Shown one piece after another: positions 32,242-43,700 of a stretch of DNA of 64,000 nucleotides; the first letter of the stretch is position 1, and every line of letters begins with the position of its first letter. The stretch is from Volutella citrinella (lineage: Eukaryota > Ascomycota > Sordariomycetes > Hypocreales > Nectriaceae), in contig JAWZSP010000007.1 in assembly GCA_034401135.1 (NCBI GenBank), positions 3,782,001 to 3,846,000 of the forward strand, given 5' to 3'. Under the pieces are notes generated by a model, which was given only the letters and a program-made list of their open reading frames with translations, did not search any database and was not told the origin of the DNA. A program made the translations under genes and the position numbers.

Positions 32242-34254
32242 ATGGCCGCGGATCAGCTACAGCCCGCAGACGGCCAGCCAGCCTACGCCGGCTCGCCGGC
32301 CAACGTGCCAGAGTTCAACACGTTTGACTGGCTGTTCAGCAACCCGTTTGGCGTTGAGACGCCCTACACGCCTCTGGAGCAGCGTGTTCCGCGGATCGAG
32401 GACGCGCGACCAATCTTTGTCGACAATGCCACCGGTAAGGACTGAAATCTGCGTCAATGGGACGGGAAGATCCCGGTGCGAGCCTCGTGAGACTAATCAA
32501 TCGCCGCAGACCGCCCACTTACGTTCGCCCAGCTGCGGGCCGATGCACTCGCCCTCGCGGCAGGGTTGCTGGAGCTGGGCCTGGATCCCACGCAGATACA
32601 CGCGCTGCCGCCAACCCCAAGCTGCAAGCGCCCCGAGGTTGCGCCCATTGTGCTGATCCAGCTCCCCAACTGCCTGCCCTTTGCGGTTGCAGTGCTAGGA
32701 ACCCTCGCGTCAGGCCTCACAGCGACGCTCGTCTCACCGGCCCTGACAGCGACGGAACTGTCGTGGGTGCTCAAGAACTCGCACCCCAAGGTCATCATCA
32801 CGGCCGCGCCCCTGCGCAAGACGGTCCAGGAGGCCATCGACGCGCAGCAGAATCCGGCATACGCCAGCCAGGTCCGCGTCTACACCGTCGACGTGGCCCG
32901 GGACCTATACCCCAGCCAGCAGCCGCGCAAGGCCAGGGGCGACTGGCGGGAACTGCTCGCTCCGCCGGCGAGGGCTCTACAGTTCGCTTACAGCCTGCCC
33001 AAGGGCACCGCCGCGAACCGCACGGCCGTGATCCTGTGGTCGTCGGGCACCTCGGGCCGCTCAAAGGGCGTGCTGCTCTCACACAACGCCCTCAATTTCT
33101 CCGTGGCCTCGCTGTGGTACAATGCCGATTTCTACGGGGGCCAGCGGCAGCAGTGGCTGGGCTACGTGCCTTTCTACCACGTGTTTGGCCTCACCAACTC
33201 GTTCCTCATCGCCGTGGCCATGGGCGCCACTGTCTACACGATGGCCGGGTTCAAGCTCGACGCCGTGCTGGCCGCCATCCCGAAGCGAAAGATCACTTAC
33301 CTCCACATGGCGCCGCCGGTGGCCGTCATGCTAGCCAAGGCCGCGGCAGTCGAGCCCTACGCGCGCAAGGACAGCAACGGGCGCAACGCCTTTAGCACCG
33401 TCGTCGCCGGCGTGACGGGTGGAGCGCCGCTGGGACACGACATCGTGGTGCAGGTCTATCAGCGGCTGGGCTTCCTGGTCCGGATGGGCTACGGACTCTC
33501 AGAGGCGTGCAGCGTCACGGTGCAGAGCGGCGTCAGCGAGGAGGCCATGCGCTCGTACCGAAACGACACGGGCCGGCCGCACTGGGGCGTCGAGATCATG
33601 GTGGCAGCCGAGGCGGGGGCGTCCGAGGAGCCAGCGACGAAGGCGGCGGCCATGGGCACGGCCGGGGAGATCCTGATCCGCTCCCCGGGGCTGATGAGCG
33701 CCTACATCCCGGCGCAGGGCCTGGACAGCGAGGGGCCCCCAGACATGGCGGTGACCAAGGAGGCCCTGACGACGGACGGCTGGTTCCGGACGGGCGACGT
33801 GGGCACCATCGACAGCGACGGCACGCTGTGCATCACGGACCGGCTCAAGGAGCTGATCAAGGTGCGGGCATACCAGGTGGCGCCGGCGGAGCTGGAGGCG
33901 GTGCTGTGCGGCAGCGACGAGGTGGGCGATGCGGGCGTGATTGGAATCACCGACAAGTCCGAGGCGACCGAGTGGCCCCGGGCTTTTGTGGTGCCGGCCG
34001 TGTCGGGCCAGACGGACGAGCAGCTACTGGCGCTGGCCCAGAGGCTGCGGGAGCTGGTCGAGCAGCACACGGCGCGGTACAAGTGGCTCGTCGGCGGGCT
34101 CGTCTTCGTTGATCAGATCCCCAAGTCGCCCAGCGGCAAGATTCTGCGCCGGGTGCTGCGGGAGGGTAAAGCCGATGTGCGTCTGGCGGTGTCGCTGTAC
34201 GAGAAGAGGGCCAGCAAGGAGAAGAAGAAGAAGCAGGACAGCTCACGGCTGTAA
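32242..34254 (+). CDS. AMP-forming acyl-CoA synthetase / 4-coumarate-CoA-ligase-like, peroxisomal
   Basis: Exons 32242..32434 and 32510..34254 join to 645 residues. The AMP-binding P-loop LWSSGTSGRSKG is at 240-251. Further family motifs are YGLSEACSVTVQSG, the adenylate-binding GWFRTGDVG, and the hinge/CoA region DRLKELIKVRAYQVAPAELE. The catalytic lysine region near the C-terminus is PKSPSGKILRR. The enzyme should activate a carboxylic acid (aryl, cinnamyl or fatty acid) to its CoA thioester through an acyl-adenylate. The last residues, after a Lys-rich stretch, are SRL, a recognised PTS1 variant, so import into peroxisomes is likely. That favours beta-oxidation-type acid catabolism or a peroxisomal step of secondary metabolism. 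Substrate is not deducible. The intron is GTAAGG..CAG, phase 1. Confidence 0.92.
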
Positions 34255-35362
34255 GAGCATCATCTCTCGGCCGCGGGTGAAAAGGCCGGCTGCCAAACAC
34301 CGAGCGAGGGGGCAAATGATGCCGGATTCCCGTCTTGTCGCGTCACAGGGACACCGGCATGATTACACATACACATACATACACATACGGAGTACATACA
34401 CAGAAGGGAGAAACGCCATGTGTCGTCATCGGCGCCGCTGCTATAATCCGATGCCATAATTAGTCGCCTCTACATTTCTGCTCTCTTCGTCAGCGGCACC
34501 TGCTTTGCTTCGCATTACATCGCCCGCGATTGGCCAGACCACGAGGGCGAGCTACTGCCCACGCGCACTAGTCCCGGGCTCGCGCTCGATCTGGTTCGAA
34601 GCTTTGCTGGAACGGTACTTTGAATCTTTTCTCGGTCTGGGGCGGTATGGGGCGTTCTTGGGGGCATCTGAGGGGGGCATCCTCCAGGAGCAACTGGCGG
34701 ACGTTGGGTTACCAGCAGATGACTAAAACACGCGCTGTGATTGGTCCAGTGGGTCGCCCACCCGTTCCTGGCAAGGCACGCCTATGCCGCCTTGGACGCA
34801 CCATCGAGCCCAGTGGGGAACCGCTGGGAACCACTATCGACCAGTGAACCACTAACATCCTCTGGGATCCTCTGGCAGCCCAGTCGGAACGACACAGATT
34901 CGCCTGAGCGCATCGCCGCCCTGGGGCCGCCGCTCCAATGGCGAGCGGGTGTGTGGAAACGTCGCGGGCCTTGTCTTTCGGTCTTTTTAGCGTTTGTGGC
35001 GCTGATTTCCCACCTTGGCGCCGTTGCTTGGTGCCGTGCAGAGCGCAGCAGTCGGTTTCACCCCCTCGGCCTGGTCGGACTACTACGTATAAGACTGCCC
35101 GTCCACGATGGTGTCCTTTTTGTTTTGGAAAGTCTCCTGTATACCTAGATCCTTCTCTCGGCCCTGTCCTGGAATATCTGGGACGCTAATTGCTACATCA
35201 TCTCCTATTCCGCTGTACTCTTGAGTCTATGCTCGCCCACTCCTCCGCGACTCTATCCATAATATCGCCGACTAGCACTTACACGACTGCCTCCTCCTCG
35301 TTCTCCTCTCTCTTCCTCCTATCTCTACATCTCTCTCACACTCTGCCTCTACCACCACAGCC
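34255..35362. other. Intergenic region and leader of CCC1-type gene
   Basis: This 1.1-kb stretch contains an ACATAC-type simple repeat at about 34363-34402 and, just before the next ATG, a long CT-rich tract (about 35271-35360) typical of a highly expressed fungal leader. No gene was recognised. Confidence 0.55.
34363..34402. repeat. ACATAC simple repeat
   Basis: Imperfect repeats of ACATAC/ACATACAT flank the short TACGGAGTA palindrome. It looks like a microsatellite. Confidence 0.6.
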
Positions 35363-36190
35363 ATGACGCACATCAACACCGAGACCACGCCGCTGCTCCC
35401 CGCAGAGCCGGCCATCGAACACACCCGCAGCCACGCCATCGTCAGCTCTTCGGCCTCGTCACAGACACTCGAGCCCAAGGACGACTTCGGGGGCGACGAC
35501 TCGGCTTTTGACAAGGGCGACATCATCCGCGACATCATCATCGGCTTCTCCGACGGGCTCACGGTGCCCTTTGCCCTGACGGCCGGTCTCTCGTCGCTCG
35601 GCAGCGCGCGCGTCGTCATCCTCGCCGGCCTGGCCGAGCTCTTCTCCGGCATGATCAGCATGGGCCTGGGCGCGTACCTGGCGGCCGTGACGGAGCGCGA
35701 CCAGTACCTCAGCGAGGAGGCCCGCGAGATGTACGAGGTGTGCAACTCCCCCTCGGCCCGCCGCGACGACGTCTTCGCCCTGCTGGCCCGCTACGGCCTC
35801 TCGCGCGACGCCGCCACGCCCGTCGTCGACGAGCTGTGCAAGTCGACGGCCTCGTGGGTGCGCTTCATGCTCGACCTGGGCCTGCGCCTCGACCGCCCCA
35901 ACGTCCACCGCGCCTGGGTCTCGGCCCTGACCATGGGCCTGAGCTACTTCGTCGGCGGCCTCATCCCCATGGTGCCCTACTTCCTCATGGAGCGCGTCCG
36001 CGACGCCCTCTGGGTCAGCATCGGTATTACTGTCGTCGTCCTGCTCGTCTTTGGCTACGTCAAGAACTACGTCACCATCCGCAACCACCGCGCCGGCCTC
36101 TGGGGCGCCATCCAGACACTCGTGATTGGCATGTTGGCCGCCGGCACGAGCTACGTGATTGTGCGGTCCCTGGACCAGAAGGACGTCTGA
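35363..36190 (+). CDS. Vacuolar iron/manganese transporter, CCC1/VIT1 family
   Basis: Single exon, 275 residues, near the normal CCC1 length. A Ser/Glu-rich cytosolic N-terminus carries TTPLLPAEP, like a di-leucine sorting signal. Transmembrane helix 1 begins with DIIRDIIIGFSDGLTVPFALTAGLSS, a hallmark of the family, and helix 2 with AELFSGMISMGLGAYLA. A cytosolic metal-binding loop with several Glu and Asp follows (TERDQYLSEEAREMYEV), then the last three helices. The family moves cytosolic Fe2+ or Mn2+ into the vacuole in exchange for H+. The role in metal detoxification and storage is known for the family and inferred here. Confidence 0.93.
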   Translation: MTHINTETTPLLPAEPAIEHTRSHAIVSSSASSQTLEPKDDFGGDDSAFDKGDIIRDIIIGFSDGLTVPFALTAGLSSLGSARVVILAGLAELFSGMISMGLGAYLAAVTERDQYLSEEAREMYEVCNSPSARRDDVFALLARYGLSRDAATPVVDELCKSTASWVRFMLDLGLRLDRPNVHRAWVSALTMGLSYFVGGLIPMVPYFLMERVRDALWVSIGITVVVLLVFGYVKNYVTIRNHRAGLWGAIQTLVIGMLAAGTSYVIVRSLDQKDV

Positions 36191-37923
36191 TACGACGAGA
36201 GCAAAAAAAAGAAAGAAAGAAAGACAGAATGAAAGACTAAAAATGCATCGAAACTGGTGGAGTTGGGGGCGAACTAGTGATTTACAATTTACGACGTGGA
36301 GTGCGAGGGCTCTCCTAATGGAAAAGCCGACAAACAGGCGGCGGCAGCGGCGGCGGCGGTGATGGCCATGGCCACGGCCATTTTTGTTTTCCTCATATTG
36401 CGGGTTACGCAAGGAGTCTGGCGTTTTGGTCCCGTCAGGAAGGACGGTATGACCCTAGTGATTAGAGGGTGATGTTATGTCACGCCCATTGATGAACGTC
36501 TCCTATGTTTAAAATAAACACACCCACTTCTCTCATATACGAACTTGCACCATTGAGTCTGGCCCCGCCCGTGAAATGAACGAATGAACAGCGGTCCGGT
36601 GAGGAGACGACTCACGAGCTTCAGTCATGTGCTCAGTCCTCACTGCCTCATGCCAGCATGGGGTGGCGTACATCCAGGGGATGGCACCGCCCAGTGTTGC
36701 CTCTTCTCGCTGCTCTATGTCGGCATGGGGCGACATCTACGATAGACTACTCGCACGACAGTTCGATTACAGGGTTGGAAATGCTACGTCGGAAGCGACA
36801 GTCACATCAGGCTTGCATGGCGGCGGCGGCGGCGAGGAGGGTGAGCAGCAAGCAGCCCTTGGCGCAGAAGAGTGGACCCCATCGGGCCTGCAAACGAGCA
36901 GCTGGCCGTGGATGATGTGCCTGTGGCCAAGGTTTGGCGTAGGCAGTCGCGGCACAGCTCCAGACCGGAGGTGTGGCGCTGGCATATGAGCCTCACGGAA
37001 ACCCTAGACGTCGAACAGTCAAACGTGACTCACTCCGTTAGTATCCCGACAAAGAAACAGGGCACGCGAGTCCCAAGAGAAAGAGGCAGAGACGAACCTG
37101 GGAGGAAAAAAGAGGTGAAGCCATCGCCCTCGACAGAATGATCGGAATTGAGTGATCCCGCCCCGAGAAAAGCCCCAAAGAAGCTCCCCCGGACACGAAA
37201 CGCCGCGTATCGCACTCCAGTTTGTCCCCAAACAAGCCTCGCAACGACTTCCCATAGAGCAACCGCCAAAAAGACACGCACAAGTGCGGCCCCGGCGGCG
37301 TCTGAGATTTCTGATGTCGTTTGCAAGCGTCGAGTGACGCCAGGCCGTCGCTGGCAGACCTCGTGCCAAAAACCCCGTCCGGAGACAGGGCGATGGGAGA
37401 GGATGGTGTTGAGGCATACTCCGAATTTCCCACATGCGTGACGTGAATAAAGAGAACCACCCCGAGGGGAGTTCTCTGGTTTGAGACGGCGGGATGCCCC
37501 GAGGAGCGGCGCCGTCTCTGTTTGTAGCATGGAAACGCGGCATTGACGAGGGCGATGGCTTGGAGGAGGGAAAAGGTGAATTTGGGTCGTGAATGTTTTT
37601 TTAAATGCTGGTGGAGTGAGTCACGTGCGGGTGGATTCTTGACTTCAAACCGTAGGGTAGCAACTTGTGAGTGAAGCGCTGCTGCTGCTCATACCCAGGC
37701 TCGGCAGGTCATTGTGCTTATTGTTAGTGGTGTAAACAATTGGGAAGTGTTTTCTTAATTTATTTCCCTATTCATTCATCATCGTTTAATCGGGCGGGTC
37801 ATTATGGCGTCCAACCACGATTCCGCCATCATCAACAGATACACTACGCAACACCAACCACGCATTTCACGGATCATCCAGATGCTGCGCTTCAACATTT
37901 AACATCTATCCCGAGATGACATG
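36191..37923. other. Intergenic region with simple repeats
   Basis: This 1.7-kb gap lies between convergent genes. It contains a GAAA-type microsatellite (36205-36238) in the CCC1 3' flank and a CGG run at about 36339-36362. Several overlapping ORFs of up to 174 codons have no domain. No gene is supported. Confidence 0.5.
36205..36238. repeat. A-rich GAAA microsatellite
   Basis: A-run followed by GAAAGAAAGAAAGA and degenerate continuation. It sits just after the CCC1-type stop codon. Confidence 0.7.
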
Positions 37924-39979
37924 CTATTTATGCGTTGGGTACACCATTGGAACGCCCTCTGCTGGCCCCGTCGGCTTCTCAAAAGGACACAGCACGACGT
38001 TCCCTACCGCGGAGTGTTGCTTCACCAGCTGAGATCCCTGTATCCTGTCCATCAGGTCGCGCACCTGTCGCACTGGATTAGCATCGCCTTATCCTCGCAG
38101 CTGCACACTCATCGAGAACATAAAACACACCTTGTCCACGGCCGACGGGTCAATGCCCGCCCGCTGGAGCGAGTGCGCCAGCTGCACCGCCAGCGTCGCC
38201 GTCATCGGGTTCTCGCGGCCCATGACGGCCAGCAGCTCAAAGAGGGCGCTCATCCGCGACTCGCTGTCGCGGTTCTGCGTCGCCGCGAAGTCGTCCATCA
38301 GCACAAACGCCGCCATGTACGCCGCGAACGAGTACATGGGGTTGTACGCCATGACGCCCATGTCCCGGAGCGTCGCCACGATGGTGAAGATGTCCTGCGC
38401 CGACGGCACGAGCCGCACCTGCGTCGTCGCCAGCACCGAGCTCGGGATGCCGTCACGGGCTGCCCGTGCCGCGCCGATCCGGTGCAGGCAGATGATGGCC
38501 GTGTGCAGCTGGAGGTTGACGAGCGCCGTGTCGTTCCTCACTCCGACGCCAGACGGCCGCACGCTGTCGGGCAGTGTAACGAATGCGGATGCCAGGCCGT
38601 TATTCAGGCTCTCGTGGCGCCGCCAGAAGGCGCTGTTCATCACGTCTGTCGGGTCGGAGTCTGGTCGGTCCTGGTACGTGTGATCCAGGCACTCGTGGAA
38701 CAAGTGCGCCGCCATTACGCGACAGGCAAAGGGCGAACACCTGGACTTTTCAGGGCCCAGTGCCTCCTGGAGACTCACCGCCAGCTCCTCGACGCAGTTC
38801 TCGAACCCTTCCTCGGAAGCTGGAAGCAGCGCGCTGATCTGGTACCGGGTCAGTACGACGACATATAGATGCCGACCCCGAACGTGACGGGCCTTACCCT
38901 CTCTGCGTTCATCAGCGACGGCCACCCCGTGGTGCTGCTCGTGTGGCGATCGAAGCAGAAAACCGTCCACAGCGTGCGTCGCCGCTCCTCCTGCTCGCAC
39001 CAATCCTTGGCCGGCATCATGGTCGGACCCAGCGTCGCCTGCCCGTCCAGCTCATGCAGGCCCAGGATCTGGGCCAGGCGGACGCTCCTCGACGTGCTCA
39101 TGGCCGCGCGCGAGAACCACATATTCTGCACCTCAAAGACACAGAGCAGCACCGAGCACTGGGCGTGCGCCAGCGTCACAAAGTGTTCCCCGGCGCCCTG
39201 GGAGAAGAGTCAGCGTTCGGAGAAGGCTATGCGCGAGACGATGAGTGCAGCGTTACCTTGAGCTCGTCCGCTTCAATGTAGCGACGAGCCCTCTGGTAAA
39301 AGATGTCGGCGAGATGCCTGTGCGCGGGCGACAGCTTCGCGGCCGTGGCCAGCACGGCGTACTGCAGACACATGGGCGGTTGCATGTGGGGAGGCATGTA
39401 CAGCGAGGCAATGTATCTTGATGGGTGGAGCATCGGCGCCTCGTAATGGATGCTTGAGAAGTAGATTCCCGTCCTATGGCTGTCAGGGAACTGATGCGAT
39501 GGTCATTTCCGTGTCTGGTCCTGCTCACAGCTCGTCGATGACGGATTCTGGCGGCAGCTGCTCAAGCCGCCCCGTCGTCGTCAGCTCGCTGTCTGGAGGC
39601 GACGGCACAGCGCCCGATGGCTGATGCTGCACCGCATCTTGGTTGTTCTTGAGCCGATATTCGAGATCAACTGCGTATCCGGTCAGTCCGTCCCATCCTA
39701 CGCATCGCAGGGCCGCCCCGCGTCTCCCACCAGCGAATACACTAGACTGGCGTCCGCCGACTCACCCAGCCGCGCCTCGAGCTCGGCGACCTTGGGCCGC
39801 GTCACGGTAATGACGGGCTTCTTCCTCGATGTCGGATAGGTGCACTTCTCCCCGGCGTTGGCGCATCGTGTGCATCGCGGCTTCTGTCGGTCGCATCTCT
39901 GCTTGCGAGCCTTGCAGGTGTGGCACGAGAAGGGCATTGGCAGTGCGTCGCCAGTCGTGTCGTCCGTTCCTTCAGCCAT
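37924..39979 (-). CDS. Zn(II)2Cys6 transcription factor with fungal MHR domain
   Basis: Six exons (39979..39766, 39670..39529, 39479..39257, 39197..38898, 38838..38131, 38064..37924) join to 575 residues. The zinc cluster is C19-x2-C22-x6-C29-x6-C36-x2-C39-x6-C46 in SCHTCKARKQRCDRQKPRC. After a short linker and weak coiled coil (PKVAELEARL) comes the fungal-specific middle homology region, with YFSSIHYEAPMLH, YAVLATAAKLS, RSVRLAQILGLHELD and EERRRTLWTVFCFDRHTS. The region fits a regulator of the Fungal_trans family, which binds CGG-type sites, usually as a dimer in the nucleus. The last exon encodes 46 residues ending VPMVYPTHK; its acceptor (GCGACAG) and a GCTAATC branch site support it. Targets are unknown; the NLR-like gene lies just upstream on the same strand. 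Confidence 0.92.
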
Positions 39980-40712
39980 GGCCGGTTGACTACGTGACGA
40001 TATATCGGCGATCTAGACCGGTCGGCTAGAATGAACCAGGCTGCAAACCGCTGGGGTCGCTTCCCGCCAAACCGGGTGAGTTGTGAAGGTGGGGAGATGA
40101 TTAATCAGAGAAGCAGGTTTTAGGAAGGGGCTAGTTTCCAAATTATTTTATATCTGTGGTCAGCTTCAATCAATTTCTGACTTTAACAAACGAAAAATAC
40201 CGATTTTCGATTTAATATCTGTCTATGTAAAGAATTACATTGAAATTACAGATGTAATTGAGAACGATCCTTTGTTAGTTTGGGTTAGAAACTGGGATTT
40301 TTCAACGGCAAGAAACAGCTTCTCATGAAGCACTCTCAGTATTTGGTGTTGTTCGATATGAGAAAATCGCTGGATGGGCCGATGACAACGGTCAACTGGT
40401 GCTCTATTGACGCGAGGCAGCATTGAGGGCGTGGAATCATACTGCTAAACACTCGACACGCCACAGTACGTCACGCTGGATCAATACAAGTATCACGGTG
40501 AGATCAATCAGTGCTGTTCTGTGCTATCAATCTGGTATCTATACAAAAGCTAGGACTGCTATAAAATCAGCGACTGTTGAAGTCGACCAGCGTGCGGCAC
40601 GCCCAGAAACAGTTGAATGATCCAGACAGGGCATTGTGTGTCCAATTGCCTCCCCCAAGCATTGCGATATAAGTTCATAAGTTCCCTCTTCATCACTGCC
40701 CGGCGCTTTGTC
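39980..40712. other. AT-rich intergenic region
   Basis: This gap is clearly more AT-rich than the rest of the window between about 40080 and 40300. It contains a small inverted repeat (AATTACAT at 40233-40240 and ATGTAATT at 40252-40259). No ORF has recognisable similarity. It could be a decayed mobile element or a simple AT-rich promoter. Confidence 0.45.
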
Positions 40713-43700
40713 CTAGAAATCATCCACGCGGCTACTACTCCACTCATAGTCACTCCCACTCTCATACCCACCCCTGCCCTCGTCGACCGGATCGTCTAGA
40801 ATCTCCTCAAAGAGGTCTACGTGGTCTGCGTGCAGTATGTCTCTGTGAGGGTAGCACTTGACGCACAAGTCAAAGCTCGGGCACTCTTTGCAAGCCAAAC
40901 GGGGGCCTCGGAGGCGCTGTAGTCGGAGTTAGTTGGATATCGTGAGTAATAACGGGAGCGCGGGTCGTGGATAAGACTCACCCAGTGGCAGTAGTCGCAG
41001 TAATGAGTGCCCTTGATCTCTTCTGTCATCTCTGGGTCCATCAGGGGGTGCTCCACGCTGCGGCCAGCGCCATCTGTTGACGGATCCGGCCTCAGCAGGT
41101 TTAGAATCTCTTCGCTCTGACCCGAAAACTGGGCAATCTGTAGTGGTGTCCACTGCTTGTCTCCGACCGAGACCGTGACGAGCTTATCTGCGCCGTTGGC
41201 AAGTAGCATCCTCACAACCTCGATCTGGTCGGTCTCGTCGGCCTTGAATGCCTCCGCCAACGCCGAGTCGACGCCTCGCACCGCCCAGCACAGCGGCGTC
41301 CAGCCGTCCATGTCCTTTATGTCGACGTCTGACTTGGACTTATAGCGCGAGATAATGTCCTCGACGACGTCGGCTCTTCCTCCCTGCGCGGCCCAGTGCA
41401 GAGGCATTCGTCCCATCACGTCCACGGACCGATAGTCTCCGCCAAGGTCTATGACTGCCTGGTAGTGATCCATGCCCCGGAGCGCGGCCAGATGGATGGG
41501 TGCTCGCTGCATGGCGTCCTTGACCGCTACTGACGCCCCGTTATCAGCGAGGAGCTTGATGAACTTGGCATCAGACCCAATACAGGTCGCAATAATGGGG
41601 TAGCGGAACAGTCCCCCCTGCCCAGACACATCTGCGCCCTTGTCAAGCAGATAGTGAAGTATTTCTTCCTTTGCCTCCGTAGTGCCCTCATGGCGTATCA
41701 GCAGCATCTGGAGCGGCGTGTCAATGGTTGGACTGCAGACCTGGTTCACGTCTGCACCGTGCTCTACGAGTATCTTGACCAGCTCCAGGTTGGCCTTCCA
41801 GCAGGCCTGGTGGAGGGCCGCGCCGTGCTTAGGCGAAAAGGCGTGGATGTCGGCTCCCGCTCTGAGGAGCAGCACCACTCGATCTACGTACCCGTTGAAG
41901 GTGGCAAAGGTCAGCGGAGTGTCGAGGTCACCGCCGTTGCGGGCCTCGATGTCGGCTCCGGCGGCGACCAAAAGCCGGTAGTTTTCGAATGAGCCCCTAT
42001 GAAGATGCAGAACCGTGTCTCCATCGACGTCGAGCTGCTTCAGATCAACCTTCAAGGGATACGCCAACAATTCACTAAGCGCAGTGGTGTACGACTCGGC
42101 TGCGAGGTGGAGAATAGGACCGCCGAACTGGCTCTTGTGGTTCATGTCGGCCCCGTGCTCTAGCAGAGCCTTGACCATGAAGGGCCCTCCGGTGTCTGCG
42201 GCATAGGACAGTGCTGTCCGTCCGTGACACCCCGTAAACGGCCCGTTGTATTCCAAGTCCACCGATGCGTTGAACTCGAGCAGCAGATTTACTGCATCCA
42301 CCTGATACGTGCTGGAGGCCCACATGAGTGCTGTGTAACCGTCTTTCCGGCCAAGATCTGGATCTGCGCCCTTCTCTAGCAGAGTCCTTGCGAGAGTAGG
42401 ATAGTCGATGCCCCAAGAAAGCGGAGTCGTTCCGTCGTTGCCCACAATATTCAAGTTGGCTCCACGCTCCAAGAGATGATCCACAATGTCCACCAGGTTT
42501 CGTCTTGCCGCGTGGTGGAGAGCACTTCTCCCTTGGGCGTCCACAGCATCAACGCTCGCTCCGTGGTTCAAAAGGGGCAGAACAAGATGGTTGCTGCTTG
42601 AGAATTTGATAGCTTGGATCAGAGCTGGTCGCCCTTCGTAGTCCTTTGCATTTACGTCTACACCGTTGTCCAGGAGCATATTGAGCATTGCGCTCTTTGA
42701 CCATGGGTTCAGGTAATTGCACTCGATGAGCTGGATAATGACCGGCACCTTCTCCTCGGGATCGTTCGGGTCGATGCCGTGCTTCATAACGATCTGGCAG
42801 ACTTCGAAGTGGGCCTGCAACAGCGCACAGCTCAGCGAGTCATTCTTTTTGCCCCTGGGGGCGGTGGCTTTGAGGTCGGCGTTGTGTTCAGCAAGCAGAC
42901 GCACACACTTGGGAAAGCCCTCGCTACTGGCCACCACGATCGGAGGCCAGTGAGGCGTGTCTGGGTCTGCAGAGACAGTGACGTCGGGGCATGCACCTCG
43001 CTTTAGTAGCAACTCCAAGACGTCATAGTTTCCGCGCACACTGGCAAGGAACACGGGCGACGATCCTCTCTTGTCTGTGGCATCGATATCGTGCCCGTGC
43101 TCCAACAGAATCTTCATAATCTCAACATCGCCAAAGGTAGCCGCCTTGTGCAATGGCGAGCGTGAGAGCGAGTCCAGCTCCGTTGGATCCGCGCCGTATT
43201 TGAGCAACAGACGGATGGACTCGACCTGACGGCACTGTATAGCGCCATGGAGGGGAGGCAATGACTGCTCAGACACCCCATCGATGTACGGTTGAGCAGG
43301 AAGCGGGCCCAGCTTCAGCAGCTTTTCAAGAAGGCGATTCAGCCCAAGGCAGGCGGCGCGGTAGTAGAGGAAAGGGGGGAAGGATGTGGCAGGGAAACCC
43401 TTGGCTATGATCTTGTCGACGAGCACAAGCAGCAAGGCTTCATCTCCGACGGACGCGGGCGCTGCGACCAATTCGCGGAGAAGTGTTGTTGACAAGCCAG
43501 CCTCGAGACGCTGGAGGATCCGAAGAGCAAGCTCGGTATGCCCGCCAGAGGCCGCTTCAATCAAGCCCGCGAACATGTCTTCGTCCCTCACTCGACTGGG
43601 GAGGACGAGTTCATGGCCGAGTTTTGTGAAGATGGCAAAGAGCGCTTGCGGGTAGTTGTGCTGGTTGATGGCCACGTCCTGGGAGCGCCAGTACGCTGCC

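Noticed and set aside
40235..40423. ORF in the AT-rich gap, considered as a transposase remnant
   Set aside because: No catalytic DDE/DDD pattern, no terminal repeats and no target duplication could be seen.
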